DNA of 64,000 nt from Azolla caroliniana (taxonomy: Eukaryota; Polypodiophyta): assembly GCA_043228905.1 (NCBI GenBank), contig JBHGNT010000022.1, forward strand, positions 8,122,001 to 8,186,000. Reading direction: 5' to 3'. The translations under genes were made by a program, and so were the position numbers. Numbering within the stretch: the first letter of the stretch is position 1; each line of letters opens with the position of its first letter. Under the pieces are notes generated by a model. It was not told the origin of the DNA. It ran no database searches and was given only the letters and a program-made list of their open reading frames with translations. Shown in pieces: positions 21,850 to 31,431 of the stretch.

Positions 21850-22012
21850 TGTTGATTAGTGTCTTCTCTTCTATTTCTTCTTTGGTTTTTCTTCCTTGGA
21901 TCACGTACACGTGCTACATAACAGCACTATGGTAGCGGATAGACGGATTTGTCGTCGTCTCGACCACACAATCACGGAGTCGGGTGGGCTTAGTGGATTT
22001 TCTAAACCACAT

Positions 22013-22024
22013 GCTCTGATACCA
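22013..22024 (-). other. Copia III primer-binding site
   Basis: Minus strand TGGTATCAGAGC, directly next to the 5' LTR. It is complementary to the 3' end of initiator methionine tRNA, the standard primer for plant Copia. Confidence 0.95.
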
Positions 22025-22458
22025 TGTTAATAATTAGGTAATTAAGTATGGGTTAATTAGTACCTAATTATCTGATTAAGTAGCAAAAGATTATGTGATG
22101 CGTGTGTATGTATGTGAGAGTGTGAGAGGAAGAGAGGAAAAACACTTATGAACAAAGAGACATGATGGGGGATGATTAACTATATTAAAAAGCATTATCA
22201 AATACAAAAATACCCACAATGAGGTATATATACATCTCATGTGCAAAGGTGCACATGTGTGAGTAGAATATAGGTACAATTGTGTAAGTCTTATATTAAA
22301 TGAACATGAGAGTGGAGAATCTACAATGTAACCCATTCACGCACAAAATCCTATCTAAGGCTTTAAGGTCAACACACTAACTAGATTCTATCAAGATAAC
22401 TACTAAGTTACGTGTGTTGACTAACTAACTAAATCTACTTTAGCTTGATATCTCAACA
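22025..22458 (-). repeat. Copia III 5' LTR
   Basis: 434 bp, paired with 18652-19085 and followed on the + side by target-site copy TAATA. Confidence 0.95.
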
Positions 22459-22499
22459 TAATACAATTACCATATGCAAATAAGGAGAGAGATACTAAC

Positions 22500-22639
22500 C
22501 CAATCCTTGAATGCAATGAAGTATTCTGATAGCATCTTATAAGAAGACGTCAACGGATATTATTCAGTCACTTGGTCCCATGTCAAGCAACCTAGTTGCT
22601 TCATCATAACTTCTTGGATTTTTCATGTAGACCTTATGA
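22500..22639 (-). pseudogene. ParB/methyltransferase relic: linker exon
   Basis: Between an acceptor (TTTTGACAG) and a donor (GTTAGT) the frame reads KIQEVMMKQLGCLTWDQVTE, a TAA, then YPLTSSYKMLSEYFIAFKDW. It joins the next exon in phase. One stop (about 22555) marks decay. Confidence 0.6.
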
Positions 22640-22744
22640 CTGTCAAAACATATCTACACATTAGAACATTTGAAATCCTTGTCGTATAATACACTTTAAG
22701 AAAATAAATGTAAGGACTTGTTGAACTTTGTCGCATAATACCCT

Positions 22745-22914
22745 AAAACTCTATACATAGGATGTGCTCAGAGAGCACTTTTATACAAGTCCATACGGAC
22801 TGATAGAAGTACTGACACGTACTTCAATGCTTATCAATGAATCCCTACACTAACTCCCAAAATATATTCCTCAACATTAATCCCTACACTATGTTGAGCT
22901 TGTATCTCAACATT
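22745..22914 (-). repeat. Truncated Copia LTR fragment
   Basis: ACTTTTATACAAGTCC, ACTCCCAAAA and the terminal TTGAGCTTGTATCTCAACA match the Copia II LTR at 29589-30013 in the same orientation. Only about 170 bases remain. It lies between two exons of the ParB/methyltransferase relic. Confidence 0.75.
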
Positions 22915-22959
22915 AATCCCCTGCATCGCTCGCCAGAGAGACAACTTCATATCGTCGAC

Positions 22960-23860
22960 TGCTTCTTGTATTGTTAGATCGATCTTTTTTTTGCAGCCAT
23001 GGACTTCAACTCTAATTATGGGTCGACTTTAGATTTCTTTAGCCTTTGACCCTTGACTTCCTTGTTCTCCCACATTGTAAATATTTGGTCATCTAAGTCC
23101 CAAACTTCACCATCCCTAAAGGCAAGTTGGAACTAGGACTCATATTTGTGGATACCATCCGACTTCAGTGCGTCATTGACCACTATCCCGATTTCATGTA
23201 AACATTGATGTCATCGTGCTAGGTATAGCTTGATGCCAGTTTTTTGCTTGGTGTCCAAGTATTTGTGGTAGAAGAATCGGATCCGCTCTATGGAAGACAT
23301 CTTCTGCCTATAATCGTTGTTAGTATTATGATCCCATGCTAGTAGTTTTGCCTCCTCTATAGTTAACCCGACGTAAATCTTGCAGTCAGCATACTTGAAG
23401 AAGTACGTGGTAGGACGTTCTTTGACAAGTTGCCTTCTTGCCTTAGTAGAGTGAGACCCCCCTATTACAAAGTAAATATATTGATCATGCTTTCTCACAT
23501 CAAAGTCTTCTATGTTAAGACATTCCTCAGGATCAACGATTACGATAAATGGAACGACGGTGCCATGTGGATTTTTCTTAATCTTTTTCTTGAGGTTTTT
23601 TGGACATGCAATTTATGTGGTTCTTGAATCTCAAGTGGGTGTTGTCCACTCTTCACGTCTATAGGTGGCTGATGGATGTGTGTAATCGGTAGGTTGAACA
23701 CTTGGCCTTTCCTTACAAGTTTCTTTTGCATAATTTCTCTTCGAATTTTATTTTTCTTAGATGATAACACCCTAGAGGCTAGCTCTACCCTTGGTGTTGA
23801 ATGATTTTCTTCGTCATCTGTTCAGCTTGAGTCCTCCGACTCCGACATCTTCGTCACCTT
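22960..23860 (-). pseudogene. ParB/methyltransferase relic: ParB-like domain exon
   Basis: Reading down the minus strand: an acidic start (KMSESEDSS, stop, TDDEENHSTP), a basic segment, VFNLPITHIHQPPIDVKSGQ, a one-base slip in a run of six A near 23599, then VVPFIVIVDPEECLNIEDFD. Next come YFVIGGSHSTKARRQL, KIYVGLTIEEAKLLAWDHNT and MSSIERIRFFYHKYL. The GG.H..A...L box and the following VGLxxEEA.LLAxDHN pattern are those of ParB/sulfiredoxin-like domains, which bind nucleotides or DNA and in phages are often fused to DNA methylases. The frame continues after a stop at 23211 with QLAFRDGEVWDLDDQIFTMW. At least three stops and one frameshift are present. Confidence 0.65.
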
Positions 23861-23869
23861 CTTTTTTGC

Positions 23870-24434
23870 AGGCCTTGAGTGAATGGCAACCTTTTTGGGT
23901 GGTGGTTTTTGTTTGAATGTATGGTCTCAATGTGGTTATCAAATATTTAGAACTTTCAATTGCCTCCTTGAAGGATTCAGGCCCACATGATTCTTTAATC
24001 GACCGATCTTTTGAAACATACATTTTGCGGACCCCCTTTTAACAACCTAAAAGTATTATTAAATTGTTAGAGTCGGGGTCTTCGTAGTCTAAACGAAAAA
24101 GCCTCTCGTAACTAAATGGGTGCTTCTTTGTGAGTTGGTCATGCCCCTTGTTCCATGCAATTAACAACACCACCTTTTTATTGAAGTTAATGTATTGCAT
24201 TGCCCACTCATAATCTGTCATATCCTTATCGGGCAATGTCTCCGCTCCTTCTGCAGCCACAAGTTTCTTTTGGCTCACTTCATCCAATGGTTGTCTTGTG
24301 AGGTCATCGTGAAAAAATAATTTCTTGGGCTTTTGAGAGAGTGTAGTCTCTTTGTGTTTGGTTGTTTCTATTGGGGAGCTTTGGTATTGAGTCGAATCTT
24401 CTTTACAACTCTTCCATCTTGACTTTTGGTAGAC
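23870..24434 (-). pseudogene. ParB/methyltransferase relic: N-terminal exon(s), no domain recognised
   Basis: After an acceptor (CATTAG, 24435) the frame reads YQKSRWKSCKEDSTQYQSSP, a charged linker, then DYEWAMQYINFNKKVVLLIA and KKHPFSYERLFRLDYEDPDS. It stops at 24039 and continues in another frame (YVSKDRSIKESCGPESFKEA). The globular-looking middle segment is not a family I recognise. Confidence 0.5.
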
Positions 24435-24691
24435 CTAATGACAAAAAAATAGTTCTAACCGGTTAGAGCATGGACCCCTATAACATTTAGGTTCTTTATA
24501 CATGACGAAATCATTAAGCTGAAAACATTACAATGGTTGTAGCCTTATTGACCTATAACAAATCCCAAAGAAGTAGAGTGAAAAATTAAAAAGAATTCCA
24601 TTGTTCATCCTATATATAATGAATGTGTAATAGAAACCCCTTTTTAGGTTGCTTCATCCAGACCTTGTTCAACAAGACCTTTCATGCCACT

Positions 24692-24811
24692 TAAAGTCAC
24701 TGAATGATAGAAATTACTTTATCATTTACAACATACTTGGGAAATCTCTGTTCTTCAACACCTGCCATAGCTGCTTCATTTGTAGACAACGAACCTTCCA
24801 TGATATGCATG
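24692..24811 (-). pseudogene. Possible first exon of the ParB/methyltransferase relic
   Basis: A short frame beginning MHIMEGSLSTNEAAMAGVEE, followed by a Val/Ile-rich segment to a TGA, in the right strand and position. No splice junction could be proven. It could also be unrelated. Confidence 0.25.
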
Positions 24812-24956
24812 CACTTGGAATTCCTTCATCCTCACAACCATAATAACAACATGGAATTGAATTGGGAAAACTTTACAAACTGTAGTATATCATTAATTGA
24901 TATCAATTTCTCATACGACACAAGAATTCGTGCATTGTCATCATTGAGAATATACT

Positions 24957-25388
24957 TGTATGAGACCTCCCTATGTGTGGAGAAGCGTATGCGTAAGGCA
25001 CAGAGTACACAATTTAGAAATATGACAGTTCGGTAAAACGCAGAAATCACAGAGAAGGAGAAGGAGAGACAGAGACAGAGCATAAACAAAACTATATTCA
25101 AAAAATAATTCTTTGTATGTTCTCTGTACATACTTTGTGCTCAGTGAGCACCTTTTTAAATACAAGCCCTGACTATTGGGCTGACACAGGTACTGTTAGT
25201 ACTTGACCGCTCATAAATGAGCATCCTACACTTACTCCCAAAATTATTCCTTACGAGGAATAACATTCTAACGGCCTCTCGGTTTACGCACCATTACGGC
25301 CATGTTGTGTGTACGGTTTTACGAACCCAGTCTACACACTGGGTTATGCACCCGTTTACGCACCCAATGTTGAGCTTGTATCTCAAGA
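24957..25388 (-). repeat. Copia II 3' LTR
   Basis: Matches 29589-30013 from AGCGTATGCGTAAG to TTGTATCTCAA. The first 20 or so bases on the + side are diverged, so that border is approximate. A minus-strand purine tract follows at about 25390-25400. Confidence 0.85.
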
Positions 25389-25733
25389 CTCCCACTCAAG
25401 CTCAACTTGAGGTTCTGCGTGCTCCTCCAGATCTTCGCTCCGGCTTCTCCTGGCTTCACACCTCGCTCGCGCTCTTTGACCCGTCCGATTCTGCGCGCCT
25501 CGACCCTTTCGGTCGGCTTGTTTGCTCAGATGGCCCTTCTCAGCTCCCTTGCTATCACAACGTTGGTGTCTCTTTCGCTGCCCTTTTTTTTCTCTTGGCC
25601 TCAGTCGATTCATAATGTCCGAATCGAACATTTCGATTGAATCAGTCACTCCCGATTCATTTCCGCTTACATCCGAATTGGTTGTCTCCAATTTGTCTTC
25701 TCTCTTTGGGCCTTTGACAACATCAGACCACAT
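25389..25733 (-). pseudogene. Copia II C-terminal polyprotein extension
   Basis: Downstream of RNase H the minus strand reads MWSDVVKGPKREDKLETTNS, an acidic Ser/Asp stretch, then an Arg/Gly-rich stretch ending AEPQVELEWES at the purine tract. Copia I carries a related extension (WSDVVRGLKPEVESECTDSD). Ordinary Copia polyproteins end about 20-40 residues after RNase H, so this is family-specific. Confidence 0.65.
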
Positions 25734-25801
25734 CTTGGTCTTGGCCTTATCTACCCCTTGTTCGGCTATCTTCGGCTCTTCCCTGCGGTTACGGCCCTTG
25801 C

Positions 25802-26560
25802 TTACTTCTTCAGCTTCTTTAGACGGCCCGAAATCAAATTCTTCATCGCGATCACTACCGCTCCTTTCATGGTCCTGTTCCTGTCGCTCCTTTCACACAC
25901 ATGTTCCTGTCTTCCCCTCAAGTTCGGCGTCTCGAGGTGATGCAAACCCAGCTCACTTAAGAAATGCCACAATTTGTCGAGACCAAGGGGCTTGGTGAAG
26001 ATGTCGGCAATCTGCCGACCCGTCGGAACATACGCTAGTTCGACTTCACCAGAAAGGACATGCTCGCGGACAAAATGGTAGTGCACCTCAATGTGCTTGG
26101 TTCGGGCATGGAATATAGGGTTTTTCGCAAGGTGGATATTGCTGAGGTTGTTGCAATAAATCATCGTTAGATCGGACACCTCCACATGCAGATCTCGTAA
26201 TAGCCATTTCAGCCAAATGACTTCGCACGTAGCGACAGTCGCCCCTTGATATTTGGCCTCTATGCTCGACAGTGCTACAGTCGGTTGCTTCTTACTGCTC
26301 CATGCGATCACTGCACTTCCCAATGAGAATGCGTATCCGGATGTGGATTTACGATCATGGGCATTTCCGGCCCAATCGACATCCGTGAAGCCAATTAATT
26401 GTTCGGCTACGCCTACCCGATACAACAACGCCATGTCTTTAGTGCCACTGACATATCGCAATATCCTTTGCGCGCACTGAAAGTGTTCAACTATAGGCTG
26501 TGACATAAACTGATTGATCAACCTGACCGAATAGCTGAGGTTCGACCGAGTGATCGTCAA
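25802..26560 (-). pseudogene. Copia II RNase H
   Basis: Reads FTDVDWAGNAHDRKSTSGYA, the Copia RNase H core. It continues VALSSIEAKYQGAT, IYCNNLSNIHLAKNP, HARTKHIEVHYHFV and ADIFTKPLGLDKL. E in STEAEY is kept (SIEAKY) and D in YCDN has become N, so catalytic residues are partly lost. Confidence 0.85.
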
Positions 26561-26699
26561 GTAGATGAGGCTTCCGACAATCTGTCGAAACTGTGTTGGT
26601 TCGCACGTCTTTCCCGAATCTCAGCGAAGCTTGACGTTTCTGTCCAGAGGGGTCGAGATGGGCTTACAATCTGCCATCCTGAACTTGAAGAGCATATTC

Positions 26700-27260
26700 A
26701 GTGCGTAATGATGCTAGCTAATCAATATGCCTTTGGGGGGGATGGATCACTTCGATCCCGAGGAAGTAATGAAGGTCGCCAAGATCCTTCATGTCGAATG
26801 ATGCCGCAAGCTGAAACTTCATGTGGCGGATTTCTTCCAGGTCGGCACCGGTGATGACTAAATCGTCAACATATAGTAGAATGCTAACCGGTCCATGTTT
26901 ACCTTGCCGAACAAATAATGAAGAGTCTAACATGGACGTCGTGAACCCCATCCTACACAACCGCTGCGTAATCTTCGCGTTCCAAGCTCACGGGGCTTGG
27001 TTAAGTCAGTATAAAGACTTCTTCAATCGGCAAACTGTCGAAGTGTTCTGTTCGGATAGAAATCCAGGGGCCTGTACCATGTACACTTGTTCCTCAAGAT
27101 CACCTTGCAGGAACACATTCTTTACATCCATCTGATGTAGATGCCACCCCTTCACCGCAACTACGGCTAGTAGAACTCGCACAGTAGTCATCTTCACGAC
27201 TGGTGTGAAGGTCTCGTCATAATCGATGTCGTGTTTCTTCACATAATGTTGTGCCATGTA
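26700..27260 (-). pseudogene. Copia II reverse transcriptase, fragmented
   Basis: Pieces read DIDYDETFTPVVKMTTVR, HLHQMDVKNVFLQGDLEE and, after a stop, ILLYVDDLVITGADLEEI with the YVDD catalytic motif, then KDLGDLHYFLGIEVIHPP. The N-terminal RT part is deleted where it should join the integrase near 27260. A small extra tract replaces the sequence after 26740. Confidence 0.85.
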
Positions 27261-27757
27261 TTCACATAAAACTTTGGCATATGCGTCCCATCAAGCATTG
27301 CCCTGGCCACTTCTTCAATTGTTCGATTCTTCCGCTCTGTTATGCCGTTCTGCTGCGGTGTGTATCTACACGAGAATTCACGTCAAATTCCTTCCTTCTG
27401 TAGATAACTTGTGAATTGGTCAAAGAAGTACTTCTTCCCGCCATCGGACCATAGGCATTTGATCTTACGCCTTATTTCCCTTTCTGTAAGGCTCTTTACC
27501 TTCAGGAAGCATGCGAAGACTTCACTCTTCTTCGTGACCATGCATGCCCAGGTATGCCGAGTGAAGTCATTGATGAAGGTTACAAAGTAACGGCTTCCAC
27601 CGAGACTCACATTCAGTGTCGGTTCCCACACATTCGAATGGATTAAGTTGAGCGAATTTCGACTCCGATTACGCTCGTTTGGGAACAGAAGTCGGTGTTC
27701 CTTCCCTAGTTGGTAGGCTTCACAGACTTCACCATTCCGGCCACAAAATTTCGGCAA
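27261..27757 (-). pseudogene. Copia II integrase
   Basis: Reads CEAYQLGKEHRLLFPNER, LIHSNVWEP (the first catalytic Asp is replaced by Asn), FINDFTRHTWA, CLWSDGGKKYFF (second Asp) and, in another frame, PQQNGITERKNRTIEE (Glu). Loss of the first Asp alone would inactivate it. Confidence 0.85.
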
Positions 27758-27880
27758 ACCAAAAACAATGTTCTTCGTCTACATTTCACGAAGCCGTGGG
27801 AAGTTAACGTGGTCGAACCGCTTGTGCCATAGGTTCTTGGTTATTGTCGGAATGTGTATCACATTCATGAGTTTCCCTTT

Positions 27881-28080
27881 CTACCCGACGTGGCTGAGAG
27901 GAACTTCATCGACATGTTTGATGGTATGCGGAGCGTTGTCTCCCGTTTCGACCACTCCTTGTTTTTCCAGTTTCTCCAGGTATGAGAGCCATTCCTCGTG
28001 ACTCATCATATGATTTGACGATCCGGAATCAACATACCACACCTTGCTTGGTTTTGAAGTGTTCATGGCCATCAAATTGA
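27881..28080 (-). pseudogene. Copia II protease region
   Basis: Reads VWYVDSGSSNHMMSHEEW with the D-S-G catalytic triplet, then the conserved HVDEVPLSHVG segment. It is cut off upstream by the solo LTR. Confidence 0.8.
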
Positions 28081-28085
28081 CCTTG

Positions 28086-28537
28086 TGTCATAGACACGAT
28101 GGAATGTAGGGGGTTGAACCCATGACCTCTTAGTCTTATTGGGCAACCTTACCAAATAGAGCGACATTCCATCTATGCATTATTGTATTGGATAAGTTTC
28201 AACTTATTACATTGTAAGTTAATCACTAGAACTTTCAAGAAACTTCTAGAGAATGCATAGACATGCACTCTCTAGAAGTTTCCATACATTCTCTAGATGT
28301 TTCCTAGCTTACATGCATAGCACCACATTCTTGTATAAATACTTCGGTGCACCTTGATTACAATCAAGGTGAACAACACCAGTTACAGAAGCATAATTTA
28401 GTTCTCGCTCTTTTGTCTACCCTCTCTCTCTCTCTTGTTCTCTTGTCTATGCTCCTCTCTATCTATATATCTATCTTTCTCTCTTTCTTAAAATTGAGCT
28501 CGCCTACTTGTCCTTGCCTTCGTCTACGTCCGTGACA
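28086..28537 (+). repeat. Solo LTR with 5-bp target-site duplication
   Basis: 452 bp from TGTCATAGACACG to CGTCCGTGACA, flanked by CCTTG at 28081-28085 and 28538-28542. The orientation assigned here follows its TATA box. The 5' end holds an antisense tRNA-like unit, the middle holds heat-shock-type elements (28234-28253, 28275-28282), then TATAAATA at 28334, a hairpin (CACCTTGATT..AATCAAGGTG) and a CT-rich tract. It resembles the LTR of the Gypsy at 31183 in plan, less in sequence. Confidence 0.85.
28100..28172 (-). other. tRNA-like segment inside the solo LTR
   Basis: On the minus strand TCGCTCTATTTGGTAAGG resembles an A box and GGGTTCAACCCCC a B box, 35-40 bases apart. Acceptor pairing is poor, so it is tRNA-derived rather than a working tRNA. 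Confidence 0.5.
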
Positions 28538-28542
28538 CCTTG

Positions 28543-29480
28543 TGCTTCATTACGAAAGTTGTGCCCGATCCATTTCCAGCTCGTTCGGAGCCTTTGGCGT
28601 AATGCGATTTTTGACGCATTCTTGAGTCTCTTCTGGTCGATCCGGTTTTATACGAATTGGCTCTCTTCTTCCAGCACTCATTCTCCTTGTGGCCTTTCTT
28701 GCAACAATACCAGCATTCCGTTGCGGCCTTCTCTTGCTGGCTTCCGGCGCCGCTATGACTCCCCCTACTTCCGGAGGGTTCAGAATTGCTTCTGGAATTT
28801 CGAGTATGCCACACGTTCTGCTCTTTTCGGCCGCATCCATTGCGCGCTGATCCGCCTCGTTCGCCACAACCGCAGGGCCTACCTTCTTCCGTGTACAACA
28901 TCTTGTCATGGGCATGCGAACTCGTCGATGCACCCGCGTGATTTTCCTCCATGAGCAACATCGACTGAAGCTCGAAGAACGAAGGTGTATTCTCCCTTTT
29001 GCAGACTGCCATTCAGAATGTTCCAAACTTTGACGCTAACCCTCCAAGAAAAACCTGCACCATTTCGTCCTCCTCAACTTTCACGTTGACGGAGGCGAGA
29101 GAGTCGCAAATCTCCTTGGTTCGGGTTGTTTAAATTGCCATAGACTGATATTTCTATCGGACATTGCTAAGCTCTTGCCTGAGCTGTAGCTTCCTGGCCG
29201 TTGTGCAAGCGGCGGAAATCCGTTGTCCTTTGGCGTCTTAGCATCCCGAATGTAGCTCAAGAGTTGGTTGCTCACACAGGACACGAAGCAATAAAGAACT
29301 CTGCTTACCCTGTGTTCCCAAGCTGAAAAATCTTTTTGTCGATTCCAGTGTTGTATCATTAGCTCCTTCGACATAACTCCAATAACAATGACCAAGCAGG
29401 TACTGGTGCATCTTCTACAACCAAGATGTGTAGTTGTTCCTGTTGAGCTTCTAAGTCGGTCGCGAGCTTGCCATTCCTCT
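28543..29480 (-). pseudogene. Copia II gag, decayed
   Basis: Reads HWNRQKDFSAWEHRVSRVLY, DAKTPKD, then FFELQSMLLMEENHAGASTS and a CCHC knuckle CWYCCKKGHKENEC (28705-28660). It is close to Copia I gag but has several frameshifts. Confidence 0.85.
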
Positions 29481-29576
29481 CTCCATATTGTTGTCTTATC
29501 CTTTCCGCAAACAATAACTTAACTCTGTCTTTATCACAAGCTTTTCTATTGCTTGTAGAGGAGTCTCAACCCTCAT

Positions 29577-29588
29577 GCTCTGATACCA
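29577..29588 (-). other. Copia II primer-binding site
   Basis: Minus strand TGGTATCAGAGC next to the LTR, complementary to initiator-Met tRNA. Confidence 0.9.
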
Positions 29589-30013
29589 TGTAAAAGAATA
29601 CGTATGCGGAAGCGTATGCGTAAGACCCAGAGTACACAATTCTGAAGTATGACAGTTCGGTAAAATGCAGAAATCACGGAGAAGGAGAGGGAGAGACAGA
29701 GAGAGAGTAGAAACAAAACTATATTCAAAAAATAATTCTATGTATGTTCTTTGTATATACTTCGTGCCCAATGAACACCTTTTTATACAAGCCCTGACTA
29801 TTGGGCTGACACAAGTACTGTCAATACTTGACCGCTCATAAATAAGCATCCTACACTTACTCCCAAAATTATTCCTTACGAGGAATAACATTCTAACGGC
29901 CTCTTGGTTTACACACCGCTACGACCATGTTGTGCATACGGTTTTACGCACCCAGTCTACGCACTGGGTTATGCACCCATTTACGCACCCAAGGTTGAGT
30001 TTGTATCTCAACA
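29589..30013 (-). repeat. Copia II 5' LTR
   Basis: 425 bp, TGTAAAAG to TCTCAACA on the + strand. It contains a minus-strand GTATAAAAAGGTG promoter-like box near 29785-29796. Confidence 0.9.
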
Positions 30014-31182
30014 CGGAGCCGAAACAAACTTGATTTAATCCATTGAGATGTATGGGGACCGACGCAGAACGTGAGTATCGGTGGAAGTCATTATTTTGTA
30101 ACCTTCATCGATGACTACACTCAACACACTTGGGCGTGCTTGATCGAGAAGAAAAGCAAAGTATTCTCCTACTTCTTGAAGGTGAAAAGCCTTTCTGAAT
30201 GGGAGACAAGCTGAAAGATCAAGTGCCTAAGGTCCGATGGCGGGAAAGAGTACTTTTGAGACCGGTTTTCTAGCTATCTGCAAAAAATAAGGAATTCGAC
30301 GCGATTCTCCTACAAATACACGCCGCGGCAGAATGGCGTGGCTGAAAGGAAGAATCGGACGATCGAAGAAGCGGCTAGGGCAATGCTTGAAGAGAAGCAT
30401 ATGCCGAAGTTTTACTGGGCTGAAGCCGTCAAGATGGCGGTATACCATCATAATCGAACTTCTGCAAATGGAGGAGTGTTGCCACACAAGCTTTATTTTG
30501 GGAAGAAACTGAATTTGGCACACTTGAGGGTTTTCGATAGCAATGCATATGTGCATATGCCGAAAGAGAAGCGGAGGAAGTTAGACGCAAAAGCCGAGAA
30601 GTGCATTCTTGTCGGCTACTTAGATGAGCAGAAGGGTTATAAGTGTTATAACCCCCAAATGAAAGAGGTCATAGTAAGCCGAGATGTCGTTTTCAACGAG
30701 TTGGCTTCGTTGTACTTGCCTTTACCTCCAACTCCCATCCACTCCATTCTGAATTCTGAGGATGAGGCCAGTGAGGCCAAGATGCCCCTAGTGGAAGAAG
30801 AAGTCAGACCTCTAGAAGAGAGTTTGATCTCATTTCGGCTAAGTGGGCTAAATGAGCGACTGAGTTGGATTGACCAGTTAGATGATGAGCAGGCGAATGG
30901 TGGAGTCTCAGCCCTTCAAACCTTGCGCTAGAAACCGAGGAGATGGTTTGAGCGCAAGGAGAAGGGGAAGATGAAGGCACCAGAGTATGACACTAAGGCC
31001 GAAACATTAGATTGAAGCGAATCTGACACAACTAGATGCGAGGGACCTCCGAAAACGAGGTCGAAGTCGGTTGAGAAGGCCATGAAATCGGCGAACCAGA
31101 AGTTACATTGATCCACCCACCAAAAGAATCTTGTAGTTCGGTACAAGTATAATGATTATATAGCACATCATTATGCATATAT
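30014..31182 (+). pseudogene. Copia integrase-to-spacer fragment (family of Copia I)
   Basis: Broken + strand frames give the integrase: FVTFIDDYTQHTWACLIEKK, a Gly/Gly/Lys/Glu region, then QNGVAERKNRTIEEAARAML. From 30338 to 30931 the frame is open, with EEKHMPKFYWAEAVKMAVYH, GYLDEQKGYKCYNPQMKEV and an acidic spacer. It ends in NDYIAHHYAYIF, the last residues before RT, where the Gypsy LTR begins. Both ends are cut by other elements. Confidence 0.85.
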
Positions 31183-31199
31183 TTTCATGAACACATGAC

Positions 31200-31272
31200 C
31201 ATTATGGCGTCACCCGAACTTGAACCTCGAACCTTGTAATCCATAATTGAAAACCTCAACCATTAAGATAGC
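31200..31272 (-). other. tRNA-like segment inside the Gypsy LTR
   Basis: On the minus strand TAGCTATCTTAATGGTTG resembles an A box and ACAAGGTTCGAGGTTC a B box. A 22-base gap separates them, shorter than in most tRNAs. Confidence 0.4.
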
Positions 31273-31330
31273 TTATTGTCATACGAGAGGATAAAAGCTA
31301 CTTTTTGTATTAGATTGATTATTGTGAAAA

Positions 31331-31390
31331 TTCTAGATCATTCTAGAATGTTCTAGAATGTCCTAGAACATTCTAGAACATTATAGAAAT
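31331..31390 (+). promoter_or_regulatory. Heat-shock-element array in the LTR
   Basis: Six consecutive 10-base units of the form TTCTAGAAxx: TTCTAGATCA, TTCTAGAATG twice, TCCTAGAACA, TTCTAGAACA, TTATAGAAAT. This is a long run of alternating TTC and GAA with two-base spacing, the binding pattern of heat-shock factors. It ends 33 bases before the TATA box. Confidence 0.75.
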
Positions 31391-31423
31391 CTCTAAGCTA
31401 TTCTATAGGAACCTATAAATAAG

Positions 31424-31431
31424 GGCATACA
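31424..31431 (+). promoter_or_regulatory. TATA box of the Gypsy LTR
   Basis: TATAAATA followed by AGGGC, at a typical distance after the heat-shock elements. Confidence 0.7.

Larger units (their letters stand above)
18652..22458 (-). mobile_element. Copia III: complete-ended LTR retrotransposon lacking RT and RNase H
   Basis: Two 434-bp LTRs (TGTTAA..CAACA ends on the + strand), a 5-bp target-site duplication TAATA (18647-18651 and 22459-22463), a primer-binding site next to the 5' LTR and a purine tract next to the 3' LTR. Internal order on the minus strand is gag, protease region, integrase, then spacer. Reverse transcriptase and RNase H are missing. The LTRs differ at a modest number of sites, so the insertion is not very recent. 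It lies in an intron of the ParB/methyltransferase relic. Confidence 0.95.
18601..22499 (-). other. Intron of the ParB/methyltransferase relic, occupied by Copia III
   Basis: Donor GTTAGT at 22499 and acceptor CATTAG at 18601. The exons on either side join in phase 0 (..FIAFKDW/KPCRDKK..). Without the 3.8-kb Copia and one target-site copy the intron would be about 90 bases. Confidence 0.65.
24957..30013 (-). mobile_element. Copia II: decayed LTR retrotransposon with C-terminal polyprotein extension
   Basis: LTRs at about 24957-25388 and 29589-30013, with a primer-binding site next to the latter. On the minus strand the order is gag, protease, integrase, RT, RNase H, C-terminal extension. Many stops and an internal deletion at the integrase/RT border (near 27260) mark it as inactive. 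A 452-bp solo LTR has inserted between gag and protease. I found no target-site duplication. The right side abuts another Copia's integrase fragment. Confidence 0.9.

Noticed and set aside
28100-28172. A tRNA gene on the minus strand
   Set aside because: A and B boxes are recognisable but no acceptor stem or anticodon arm closes, and the segment lies inside an LTR.
24957-30013. Copia II target-site duplication
   Set aside because: Flanks ATACT and CGGAG do not match, so no claim is made.
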